In this document: positions 18,361-26,108 of the stretch, piece after piece
How positions within the stretch are numbered: position 1 is the first letter of the stretch
Layout: each line of letters opens with the position of its first letter
From: Pseudomonadota bacterium
GTDB taxonomy: Bacteria; Pseudomonadota; Alphaproteobacteria; SP197
Direction of reading: 5' to 3'
Length of the DNA: 64,000 nt
Assembly (NCBI GenBank): GCA_039028155.1
Contig: JBCCIS010000011.1
Span: 1-64,000 of the forward strand
Program-made: the position numbers and the translations under genes
Notes under the pieces: generated by a model
What the model saw: the letters and a program-made list of their open reading frames with translations, nothing else
Database searches by the model: none
Told to the model about the DNA's origin: nothing

Positions 18361-18418
18361 AGCAGATTCACCTGCCCTGGCAGAATCGCGAAGCGATTCC
18401 CTCAATGCAGGATCTGCT
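18361..18418. repeat. Second REP-like imperfect palindrome
   Basis: AGCAGAT (18361-18367) and CCTGC (18371-18375) pair with GCAGG (18407-18411) and ATCTGCT (18412-18418), leaving a 3-nt bulge. An inner GAATCGC/GCGATTC hairpin lies inside. It sits directly after the first palindrome, as in paired REP (BIME-like) arrangements. Confidence 0.62.
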
Positions 18419-18470
18419 CTGGGCGTCATTTGTATGATTGCGTGAGACGAGCGGTCGCGCCATGATCCGC

Positions 18471-18491
18471 CGTGCGAATGCGATTCGCACG
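18471..18491. repeat. Third short palindrome upstream of the MttB-family gene
   Basis: CGTGCGAA (18471-18478) pairs with TTCGCACG (18484-18491), loop TGCGA. It is about 52 nt before the start of the downstream gene and could be an operator or part of the same repeat cluster. Confidence 0.5.
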
Positions 18492-18542
18492 CCCTGTGGC
18501 GGGGGCAGGGGCCACGTTATCTAGCCATATGGAGCCGCCGGC

Positions 18543-20120
18543 ATGACGTCCGCTCAAGAAGAAAACCCTCGCGGCCGCCGTCGCGGCGGCCGCCAGGCTC
18601 GTGTTGCTTTACGCGCCGCGCCGCTGGCCGAAGAAGTCAAACCGGTCAGGCCGGGTTTGGAAGGCGGCACGTTCAAGCCGTTGGAAGACGACGGCATCAA
18701 ACGCATCAACGAGACCGCGCTGCAGGCGCTGGAAGAAATCGGCCTGGCCGATCCGATCCCGTCATGCATTGAGATCTGCACGGCGGCCGGCGCGGTGCTG
18801 GGTGACGACGGCCGGCTGAAGTTTCCGCGCGCGTTGGTCGAGGACACCATCGCCAACGCCAATCGCGAGCTCGTGCTTTTTGGTCAGGAGTCCAGGCACG
18901 ATATGGAGGTCGGCGGCCGGCGCGTCTACTACGGCACGGCGGGCGCCGCGACCCAGGTTATCGACCCGCTTGAGCGCACCTATCGCAACGCGACGGTCGA
19001 GGACCTTTACGAGGCCGCGCGCATCGTCGATGTGATGGACAACATCCACTTCTTCCAGCGGCCGCTGACGCCGACCGACGTGCTGGACCTTCAGATCCTG
19101 GATATCAACACGCTCTACGGCCCGATTGCCGGCACCACCAAACATGTCGGCTGCAGCTTCACGCTGGGCGAGAACATGGAGATGGTGTTCGAGCTTTTGC
19201 ACCATGTCGCCGGTGGCGAGAAGGCGTGGCGCGAACGACCCTTCGTCTCGAACTCCAACTGTCATGTCGTACCGCCTATGAAGTTCGCCGAGGACGCCTG
19301 CCGTGTGCTGGAGGCGTGCGTTAGAAATGGCATGCCCGTCTTGCTGCTGTCAGCCGGTCAGGCCGGTGCGACGTCGCCGGCGGCACTGGCCGGTGCCGTC
19401 ACGCAGGCAGTCGCCGAAGTGCTTGGCGGCCTGTGCTACGTCAACGCGATCAAACCGGGTGCGCCGGCTATCTTCGGCACGTGGCCGTTCGTGTCGGATC
19501 TCAGAACCGGCGCCATGTCCGGCGGGTCGGCCGAACAGGCGCTGCTCAGCGCGGCGTGCGCGCAGATGGCACAGTTCTATGATCTTCCCGGCGGCGCGGC
19601 CGCGGGCATGTGCGACTCGAAACTGCCGGACGTACAGGCCGGCTACGAAAAGGGCATCACCAACGTGATGGCGGGCCTGTCCGGGCTCAATCTCGTCTAT
19701 GAGTCCGCGGGCATGCACGCCTCACTGCTCGGCTTCTGCCTCGACAGTCTGGTCATCGACAACGACATCCTGGGCAAATGCATGCGCTGTGTGCGCGGTA
19801 TCGAGGTCAGCGAAGAAAGTGTCTCGCTTGATGTGATGCGCTCGGTCTGTCTCAGTGGGCCTGGTCATTATCTCGGCCACAACCGCACGCTGGAGCTGAT
19901 GGAGCGCGAGTACATCTACCCAGAGATCGGCGACCGCACGAGCCCGAAGGAGTGGGTCGAGCGCGGCCGTCCAGATATCGTCGAACGCGCGGTCAAGACC
20001 AAGCAAGACATCCTGGCCAATCACTTCCCACGCCACATCAGCGACGACATGGATGCGCAGCTTCGCGCCAAGTTCCCCATCGAGCTGACCCGCGAGCAGA
20101 TGGGCTTTGCTACGGTTTAG
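18543..20120 (+). CDS. Trimethylamine methyltransferase (MttB) superfamily protein, non-pyrrolysine type
   Basis: A 525-residue TIM-barrel protein of the MttB superfamily. The basic N-terminal tail (RGRRRGGRQAR) is followed by the usual core, including YYGTAGAATQVIDPL, GCSFTLGENMEM, LLLSAGQAGATSPAALAGAV and YESAGMHASLLGFC. The frame has no internal amber codon, so it is the non-pyrrolysine class typified by glycine-betaine:corrinoid methyltransferases. These remove a methyl group from quaternary amines and hand it to a corrinoid protein. No corrinoid protein gene is in the window. GGAG lies 9 nt before ATG 18543. Substrate unassigned. Confidence 0.85.
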   Translation: MTSAQEENPRGRRRGGRQARVALRAAPLAEEVKPVRPGLEGGTFKPLEDDGIKRINETALQALEEIGLADPIPSCIEICTAAGAVLGDDGRLKFPRALVEDTIANANRELVLFGQESRHDMEVGGRRVYYGTAGAATQVIDPLERTYRNATVEDLYEAARIVDVMDNIHFFQRPLTPTDVLDLQILDINTLYGPIAGTTKHVGCSFTLGENMEMVFELLHHVAGGEKAWRERPFVSNSNCHVVPPMKFAEDACRVLEACVRNGMPVLLLSAGQAGATSPAALAGAVTQAVAEVLGGLCYVNAIKPGAPAIFGTWPFVSDLRTGAMSGGSAEQALLSAACAQMAQFYDLPGGAAAGMCDSKLPDVQAGYEKGITNVMAGLSGLNLVYESAGMHASLLGFCLDSLVIDNDILGKCMRCVRGIEVSEESVSLDVMRSVCLSGPGHYLGHNRTLELMEREYIYPEIGDRTSPKEWVERGRPDIVERAVKTKQDILANHFPRHISDDMDAQLRAKFPIELTREQMGFATV

Positions 20121-20123
20121 GAC

Positions 20124-20540
20124 TCAGTTCTGTTGGCTGGCGCCGAACCTCTCCAGTCGCGGCAACCCGTCATCGGGGTCGATCCACGGCAGGCGATCCA
20201 GGCAATAGGTATGGACCGTCGGCGGAAAGGCGTCGGGATCGTCCAGGGTCGCCGTGAAGACGTGGACCTCGCCAGGCCAGTTCTCGCCGGCGAATGTCAG
20301 CGACGACCCGCAGGCCTTGCAGAAGCCGCGTTTGACGCCAGGTGACGATTCAAAGATCGCCCGTTCGCCCTTCAGCATCTCGAACTGATCATCGAACACG
20401 CCGACAAAGGCCACGGCTGGTGCGCCGGATGCGCGCCGGCAACTGCGACAGTGGCACATCGACTGGAACTTCGGCGTGCCAGTGATGCGGTAGCGAATGG
20501 CGCCGCACAGGCAGCCGCCTTCGTGGTTTTCTTCGGCCAT
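20124..20540 (-). CDS. GFA (glutathione-dependent formaldehyde-activating/CENP-V) family protein, second copy
   Basis: A 138-residue zinc protein. Cysteine motifs GGCLCGAIRYR, MCHCRSCRRASG and GFCKACGSSL supply the two zinc sites of the Gfa fold. The canonical role is accelerating S-hydroxymethylglutathione formation, although most members have untested functions. The start ATG 20540 shares one base with the TGA of the upstream paralogue (TGATG), pointing to translational coupling. The 3' end meets the MttB-family gene, with only 3 nt between the two stops. Confidence 0.87.
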   Translation of the reverse strand: MAEENHEGGCLCGAIRYRITGTPKFQSMCHCRSCRRASGAPAVAFVGVFDDQFEMLKGERAIFESSPGVKRGFCKACGSSLTFAGENWPGEVHVFTATLDDPDAFPPTVHTYCLDRLPWIDPDDGLPRLERFGASQQN

Positions 20541-20932
20541 CACGTCTGCTCCCCCGGGGCCGGGAGATCGATCTTCAGCCAGGCGATCCGGTCTTCGTTG
20601 TAGGTCGCATTGTCCGGCACCCAAGGCGCCGGATCGTCGAGTGTCGCAGACAACAGGTGCACTTCGCCGGGGAAGTCGTCGGCTTCGTAGGTGAGGGCGG
20701 TGCCGCATCTTGAGCAGAAGCCGCGCCTCACACCGGGCGATGAGGCATAAAACGAAGGTTCGCCGGCCGTCCACGCGAAGCCACCGGGATGAAGGTCGAC
20801 AAAACCGGCGACCGGCCCGCCGGTCGCGCGTCGGCAGCTCTTACAATGGCATAAGCCGACGCCCTTCGGCGTGCCGGAAATGCGATAGCGAATGGCGCCG
20901 CACAGGCACCCGCCTTCATGGTCAGCAACCAT
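20540..20932 (-). CDS. GFA (glutathione-dependent formaldehyde-activating/CENP-V) family protein, first copy
   Basis: A 130-residue paralogue of the adjacent gene with the same cysteine pattern: GGCLCGAIRYR, LCHCKSCRRATG and GFCSRCGTALTYE. The two copies are clearly diverged rather than a recent duplication. Start ATG 20932 is supported by AAGGAGACA on the minus strand; a longer frame upstream lacks a ribosome site. It begins the two-gene operon. Confidence 0.87.
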   Translation of the reverse strand: MVADHEGGCLCGAIRYRISGTPKGVGLCHCKSCRRATGGPVAGFVDLHPGGFAWTAGEPSFYASSPGVRRGFCSRCGTALTYEADDFPGEVHLLSATLDDPAPWVPDNATYNEDRIAWLKIDLPAPGEQT

Positions 20933-21098
20933 ATTGTCTCCTTGGTCATGGCGCGGCGTGCGGCAGGAGATTGTGGTCAGCTTACTAACACAGGTTCGTT
21001 CATGCAATGTTCTTATGCGATTAGGCTGTTGATGACTTGGCTTTGAGCGCGGTCACGCATCCGGTAGCCACGGCTGGCAGATATGGCGACTAGGAAGC

Positions 21099-21872
21099 TT
21101 AGTGGTCGTCCAGCTCGCACCACACCGGCGTATGGTCGGACGCTTTTTCCTCGCCGCGCGGCCCGCGGTCGATATCCGAGGCCTTCAACCGGTCAGCGGC
21201 ATGCGGCGACAGCATAAGGTGGTCGATCCTGAGGCCGTTATCCCGCTGCCAGGCGCCGCGTTGGTAATCCCAGAAACTGTAGCGGTTGGGTTCTGGGTTC
21301 AGCACGCGGAAGGCATCCGTGAAACCGAGATACATGAGCGTACGAAAGTGCCCACGGCTTTCCGGCCGGCATAACGCATCATCGGCCCACCCGGCGGGAT
21401 CGTAGACGTCGGCGTCGGTCGGACACACGTTGTAGTCGCCGGCCAGCACGACCAGCTCCTCGAGAGCCAGCAAGTCACGCGCGTGGTGGATCAGCTTTTC
21501 CATCCAGGAGAGCTTGTAGGGGAACTTTTCCGTGTTGGTCGGGTTGCCGTTCGGCAGGTAGATGCTTGCGACCCTGATGCCGCCGGTGAAGGCTTCGATA
21601 TAGCGGGCTTGCTCGTCTGCCTCGTTGCCGGGCAGGCCGCGCCGTTCGACCTCTATCGGGTGTTTGGAGAGAATGGCGACCCCGTTATAGGTCTTCTGGC
21701 CATGGGTCTCGACGTTGTAACCGAGATCCTCGATTTCCATGCGCGGGAACTTCTCGTCGACGCATTTGAGCTCCTGGAGCAGGACGACATCGGGCGAAAA
21801 CGACGAAAGCCACGCCAACGCGTTGGGCAGGCGGGCCTTGATGGAGTTGACGTTCCAGGTGGCGATTTTCAT
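21099..21872 (-). CDS. xth: Exodeoxyribonuclease III (AP endonuclease)
   Basis: A 257-residue protein with the complete EEP nuclease signature: ATWNVNSIKARL, LLQELKC (metal-binding Glu), NGVAILSK, AGDYNVCPTDADVYDP, and the C-terminal LRIDHLMLSP and SDHTPVWCEL motifs. It cleaves abasic sites and 3' blocked ends in base-excision repair. It is third in the minus-strand series erpA-amidohydrolase-xth. An 8-bp hairpin (21874-21900) sits directly before its start codon and holds the AAGGTGG ribosome site in its 3' arm. Confidence 0.95.
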   Translation of the reverse strand: MKIATWNVNSIKARLPNALAWLSSFSPDVVLLQELKCVDEKFPRMEIEDLGYNVETHGQKTYNGVAILSKHPIEVERRGLPGNEADEQARYIEAFTGGIRVASIYLPNGNPTNTEKFPYKLSWMEKLIHHARDLLALEELVVLAGDYNVCPTDADVYDPAGWADDALCRPESRGHFRTLMYLGFTDAFRVLNPEPNRYSFWDYQRGAWQRDNGLRIDHLMLSPHAADRLKASDIDRGPRGEEKASDHTPVWCELDDH

Positions 21873-21873
21873 G

Positions 21874-21900
21874 GCGCCACCTTAGAGCACGGGGTGGCGC
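21874..21900 (-). promoter_or_regulatory. Hairpin covering the xth ribosome-binding site
   Basis: On the minus strand GCGCCACC (21893-21900) pairs perfectly with GGTGGCGC (21874-21881), with an 11-nt loop. The second arm overlaps the likely Shine-Dalgarno AAGG/GGTGG just upstream of the ATG at 21872. It could lower translation initiation of xth, or couple it to translation of the upstream gene. Confidence 0.45.
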
Positions 21901-21909
21901 TTCAAAAGC

Positions 21910-22677
21910 TCAAGCAGCGCGTTTCGGCCGGTAAAGCGCGACGGCATTGTCGTGGAGCACGCGCGCCAGTCCGTCTTCGCCAATGGCCGAAGCGATGAGG
22001 TCGATGTCTCTCGTTTCGAACGGTCGCGGCGCGCGCGTCGACGGCATATCGGTGCCGAACATCAGGGCATCGGGATTGGCGACATCGATCGCCTTGAGAG
22101 CGGCGCTGATATCAAAGTCGAGGCGGCCGAAGCCGGTTGCCTTCACCTTGGCGCCGTGGCCGGCGAGGTCGAGCAAAACGGATTGGCCCGCCTCAGACAG
22201 GCCGAGATGATCGATCACGACACGAGGCAGGCTCTTCAACATCGCTAGATGCGGTGCGAGACTCTCGGCATCGGCATAAAGCTCGACATGCCAGCCGGCG
22301 AGGTCATGAACGCGCCGCGCCATCCGCTCGAGATTGTCCAGCCCCTCCGAGCCGCCACGCCGAAGGTTGAACCGCACGGCCCTGATGCCGGCCTGATCGA
22401 GCGACACAATGGTCTCGTCCGGCGTGTCGGCCGGCAGCTGGGTTACCCCGACATAGGCAGGCCCCAACACCCTCAGGGCATCCGCCAGGTAATCCTGATC
22501 GAAGGCCTGAAACGATCCGCTCACCACCGCGCCACCACAGACACCTAGTGGTTCGGCGCGATCCCGGTAATCGGCGGCCGTGAACGCCGGCGGCAGATAG
22601 CCGTTGTTGGCGACCAGCGAGAATTTTGGGTCAATGATGTGAAAGTGGGCATCGAACAGATGCCGCTTGGCGCTCAT
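21910..22677 (-). CDS. Amidohydrolase-2 family (TIM-barrel) metal hydrolase
   Basis: A 255-residue protein with the amidohydrolase-related hallmarks: DAHFHIID (metal-binding H-x-H) at residues 9-16, a central VIDHLGL, and FGTDMPSTRAPRPF carrying the catalytic Asp near the C-terminus. Relatives include 2-pyrone-4,6-dicarboxylate lactonase and other lactone/decarboxylation enzymes. Substrate unknown. It sits between erpA and xth, which are neighbours in many alphaproteobacteria, so it looks like an inserted operon member. Only 24 nt separate it from erpA. Confidence 0.82.
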   Translation of the reverse strand: MSAKRHLFDAHFHIIDPKFSLVANNGYLPPAFTAADYRDRAEPLGVCGGAVVSGSFQAFDQDYLADALRVLGPAYVGVTQLPADTPDETIVSLDQAGIRAVRFNLRRGGSEGLDNLERMARRVHDLAGWHVELYADAESLAPHLAMLKSLPRVVIDHLGLSEAGQSVLLDLAGHGAKVKATGFGRLDFDISAALKAIDVANPDALMFGTDMPSTRAPRPFETRDIDLIASAIGEDGLARVLHDNAVALYRPKRAA

Positions 22678-22701
22678 CGTCCAGCCGGGCCGATATCGCG
22701 C

Positions 22702-23055
22702 TTAAATGGCGAAGGACGTACCGCAGCCGCAGGACGAAGTGGCGTTCGGATTGTTGAGCGCGAAATAGGAACCTTCGAGGTTCTGAATGAAGTCGAGCTC
22801 GGAACCGGCGATATACTGAATCGAGATATCGTCGACCACGACCTTGGCGGCGCCTTGAGCGTACTCGATATCGCCGTCTTCGGGGCCCTTATCGATCTCG
22901 AAGTGGTACTGAAAGCCCGAACAGCCGCCGCCGGTCACAACGATCCTCAGCCGGCCCGCCCCAGGGTCGCCGCATTCCGCCGCCATGATCTCGCCAATGC
23001 GTTTCGCGGCGCTTTCGGTCACCGCAATACCGGCCGTGGGGGTTTCTGCGTTCAT
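22702..23055 (-). CDS. erpA: Iron-sulfur cluster insertion protein ErpA
   Basis: A 117-residue A-type carrier. The three cluster-binding cysteines are Cys45 (GGGCSGFQY), Cys109 and Cys111 (SSCGCGTSF). It passes Fe-S clusters to apo-enzymes. Start ATG 23055 follows AAGGATGGCCCC on the minus strand; the longer frame upstream runs through the promoter. It heads the erpA-amidohydrolase-xth series and is divergent from dgt. Confidence 0.94.
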   Translation of the reverse strand: MNAETPTAGIAVTESAAKRIGEIMAAECGDPGAGRLRIVVTGGGCSGFQYHFEIDKGPEDGDIEYAQGAAKVVVDDISIQYIAGSELDFIQNLEGSYFALNNPNATSSCGCGTSFAI

Positions 23056-23080
23056 GGGGCCATCCTTCGTCCGCTCGTCC

Positions 23081-23109
23081 AATGTATGATGGCAGCGGGT
23101 TTTGTCAAT
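23081..23109 (-). promoter_or_regulatory. Sigma-70 promoter of erpA
   Basis: Minus strand TTGACA (23104-23109), 17-nt spacer, TACATT (23081-23086). Start predicted near 23074, about 19 nt before the ATG. It overlaps the extreme 5' end of the longest dgt frame, arguing for the shorter dgt start. Confidence 0.72.
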
Positions 23110-23158
23110 GCAACGCTTTCGCATTGCCGCTAGCCGAACGGCCTACTACGTTCACGCC

Positions 23159-24337
23159 ATGACTGAAATAGAAGGCTTTGGACCTCATTTGGCGGTTTAC
23201 GCCTGCCGGCCAGAGGAAAGCCGTGGTCGCCGGTTTCCTGAACCGGAAAGTCCCGCCAGGACGGTGTTTCAGCGCGACCGCGACCGTGTGGTCCATTGCC
23301 GGGCGTTCCGTCGGCTGATGCACAAGACCCAGGTCTTCGTGACCACCGAAGGCGATCATTATCGTACCCGCCTTACCCACAGCCTGGAAGTAGCGCAGAT
23401 CGCGCGTTCGGTATGCCGTAGTCTGGGATTGAACGAAGATCTGGCCGAAGCCCTTGCGCTGGCCCATGACTTGGGGCACACCCCGTTCGGACATGCGGGC
23501 GAGGATGCGTTGGACGCCGAAATGCAACCCTTCGGCGGGTTCGACCACAACGTCCAGACGTTCCGTATTCTGACCGGGCTTGAAACGCGATATGCCGCGT
23601 TCGATGGGCTCAATCTGACCTGGGAAACCCTGGAAGGCGTCGTGAAGCACAACGGACCCATGATCGATGGACCGGCCGGAAACGGCGTGCCCCAGGCTAT
23701 CCGTCGCTATTGCGAGGCGCACGATCTGGAGGTCGACACCTATGCCAGCGCCGAGGCGCAGGTGGCATCCTTGGCCGACGATATCGCCTATCACAGTCAC
23801 GATATCGATGACGGTCTTCGCGCGGCGCTATTCGATCTCGACGATTTGGCCGACGTACCGCTGGCAGGCGATGCGGTAGCCGAGGTCCGCGCCACCTATG
23901 ACGGCGTCGAAACCGCGCGTTTGGTACAGGAAACCGTCAGGCGCATCATCGGGCGTCTGGTCTCAGACCTGACTGAGGAAACCGGTTTGCGCCTGGCGGA
24001 ATCAGGCGTCGGCTCGGTCGATGACATCCGCTGGTATGGCGCGCCCGTCGTCGCCTTCAGCCCGGCCATCGATGAGGCGAACCGCGCGTTGAAAGCCTGG
24101 CTCTTCGCCAACATGTACCATCATGAGCGTGTCATCCAGGGCCGCTATGACGCCGAGACCGTGGTCAAGGGACTCTTCACCCGCTTCATGGCCGATCCGG
24201 CGCGCATGCCCGCCGAGTGGTCCCGCCGCGCCGCTGATCGCGACGAGAACGGTCGGGCGCGCGTGGTCGCCGACTACATCGCGGGCATGACGGACCGCTT
24301 TGCCCGTGACGAACATGCCCGGGTTGCTGTAGGTTAA
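23159..24337 (+). CDS. dgt: Deoxyguanosinetriphosphate triphosphohydrolase-like protein
   Basis: A 392-residue HD-domain dNTP triphosphohydrolase. Motifs in order are SRGRRFPEPESPART, FQRDRDRVVHCRAFRRL, HYRTRLTHSLEVAQIAR, and AHDLGHTPFGHAGEDAL (the HD metal site), then FDHNVQTFRIL. It hydrolyses dNTPs to deoxynucleoside plus triphosphate and limits pools. Start ATG 23159 begins MTEIEGFGPHLAVYA, the usual N-terminus; a TTG at 23102 would overlap the erpA promoter. argS starts 4 nt downstream. Confidence 0.92.
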   Translation: MTEIEGFGPHLAVYACRPEESRGRRFPEPESPARTVFQRDRDRVVHCRAFRRLMHKTQVFVTTEGDHYRTRLTHSLEVAQIARSVCRSLGLNEDLAEALALAHDLGHTPFGHAGEDALDAEMQPFGGFDHNVQTFRILTGLETRYAAFDGLNLTWETLEGVVKHNGPMIDGPAGNGVPQAIRRYCEAHDLEVDTYASAEAQVASLADDIAYHSHDIDDGLRAALFDLDDLADVPLAGDAVAEVRATYDGVETARLVQETVRRIIGRLVSDLTEETGLRLAESGVGSVDDIRWYGAPVVAFSPAIDEANRALKAWLFANMYHHERVIQGRYDAETVVKGLFTRFMADPARMPAEWSRRAADRDENGRARVVADYIAGMTDRFARDEHARVAVG

Positions 24338-24341
24338 GAAG

Positions 24342-26108
24342 ATGAATGTTTACAGTCATTTCCAGGAAAGAGTTCAGGAGCTGGTGAAAGCCATGCACGC
24401 GGCCGGCGCGTGGTCGGCCGAGGTCGATGTCAGCCGTATCATGGCCGAACCGCCGCGCGATCCCGCCCATGGCGATGTCGCGACGAACGCCGCCCTGGTG
24501 CTGGCCAAGCAGGTCGGCGAGAAACCGCGCGACCTTGCCCAGCGCATCGCCGACGGGCTTGAGGGCACCGATGTGGCGGCGACCGATGTCGCCGGCCCGG
24601 GCTTCGTCAACATTCGCCTGGCCGACACGTTCTGGCATGACCGGCTGCGCGAACTGCTGTCCCTGGGGCCGATGGCGCTGCTCGGCGATGTCGGGCAGGG
24701 GCGCACCGCGAACGTCGAGTATGTCTCGGCCAATCCGACCGGGCCGCTCCATGTCGGCCACGCCCGCGGCGCGATCTACGGCGACGTCCTGGCTTCGCTG
24801 TTCGACGCCGTCGGTTTCAATGTCACACGCGAGTACTACGTCAACGATGCGGGCGCCCAGGTCGACACGCTGACCTGGTCAGCTTATCTGCGTTACCTCG
24901 AGGCGCTCGGCGAGACCATGGACGAGAGCGCCTATGAAGGCCTCTATCCCGGCGATTACCTCGTGGCGGTCGGTAAGACTCTGGCGGAGGAGCATGGAAC
25001 GTCCCTGAAGGGCGCCGTTGGAGAGGCTTCGCGCAACGGTGCGTTGCCCGACGCGCTCGTTCCCGTGCGCCAAGCCGTCATCGACGCCATGATGGATCTG
25101 ATCCGCGAGGATTTGGCCCGGGTCGGCATCACCCAGGAAATCTTCACCTCCGAACGGGCAATGGTCGATTCCGGCGGTATCGAGCGGTGCTTGGAGGCGC
25201 TGGAGGCAAAGCAGCTTGTCTACACCGGCGTTCTAGAGCCGCCCAAGGGCATGAAGCCGGAAGACTGGGAACCCGTCCCGCAGACTCTCTTCAAGTCGAC
25301 CGAGTTTGGTGACGATCTCGACCGGCCGCTGAAGAAGTCCGACGGGACATGGACCTATTTCGCGCCGGACATCGCCTATCACAACGACAAGGTCAGCCGC
25401 GGTTACGACGTGATGATCGATATCTTTGGTGTTGATCACGCCGGCTATGTGAAGCGCTTGAAGGCTTCCGTCGCCGCGTTGTCGGACGGTAAGGCCGATT
25501 TCGATATCCTGCTGACTCAACTCGTCAACTTGTTCGAAGACGGCGAGCCACTGCGCATGTCGAAACGGGCGGGCCGGTTCGTCACCGTGCGCGACGTCGT
25601 CGACGCCGTCGGCAAGGACGTCCTGCGCTTCATCATGCTGACGCGGCGCACCGACGTCCCGCTCGACTTCGACCTGATCAAAGTCAAGGAGCAGTCGAAG
25701 GATAATCCCGTCTTCTATGTGCAGTACGCGCACGCGCGCGTCTGCTCAGTCATGCGCTTGGCGCGCGAAGCCGGCTTCTCGACCGATGATATTGCGAACG
25801 TTGATCTGTCGCCGTTGACCCATCCGGATGAACTGGCGCTGATCAAGCAGATGTCGCTGTGGCCGCGCATTGTCGAAGGTGCCGCTGAAGCGCATGAGCC
25901 ACACCGCATCGCGACATACCTTCATGAGCTGGCCTCGGCGTTCCACAGTCTCTGGAACCTTGGCCGCGATGACCCGTCGCTGCGCTTCATGATCGACGAC
26001 AACAAAGAGGTGACCCACGCACGTCTCGCGCTGATTAGCGGCGTGCGTCAGGTGATCGCCGCCGGGTTGGGCATATTTGGCGTTGAACCGGTGGAGGAGA
26101 TGCGCTGA
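24342..26108 (+). CDS. argS: Arginine--tRNA ligase
   Basis: A 588-residue class I synthetase. The N-terminal Add1 tRNA-binding domain leads to YVSANPTGPLHVGHARGA (HIGH motif as HVGH), a KMSKS-like LRMSKRAGRFVT loop, and the C-terminal DALR anticodon domain including VQYAHARVCSVMR. Length is standard. It lies in the dgt-argS-SPOR-nagZ operon and abuts the SPOR gene with no gap. Confidence 0.97.
   Translation: MNVYSHFQERVQELVKAMHAAGAWSAEVDVSRIMAEPPRDPAHGDVATNAALVLAKQVGEKPRDLAQRIADGLEGTDVAATDVAGPGFVNIRLADTFWHDRLRELLSLGPMALLGDVGQGRTANVEYVSANPTGPLHVGHARGAIYGDVLASLFDAVGFNVTREYYVNDAGAQVDTLTWSAYLRYLEALGETMDESAYEGLYPGDYLVAVGKTLAEEHGTSLKGAVGEASRNGALPDALVPVRQAVIDAMMDLIREDLARVGITQEIFTSERAMVDSGGIERCLEALEAKQLVYTGVLEPPKGMKPEDWEPVPQTLFKSTEFGDDLDRPLKKSDGTWTYFAPDIAYHNDKVSRGYDVMIDIFGVDHAGYVKRLKASVAALSDGKADFDILLTQLVNLFEDGEPLRMSKRAGRFVTVRDVVDAVGKDVLRFIMLTRRTDVPLDFDLIKVKEQSKDNPVFYVQYAHARVCSVMRLAREAGFSTDDIANVDLSPLTHPDELALIKQMSLWPRIVEGAAEAHEPHRIATYLHELASAFHSLWNLGRDDPSLRFMIDDNKEVTHARLALISGVRQVIAAGLGIFGVEPVEEMR

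Noticed and set aside
18543-20120. Pyrrolysine-containing trimethylamine methyltransferase
   Set aside because: The frame runs through with no in-frame amber codon, so this is the non-pyrrolysine class.
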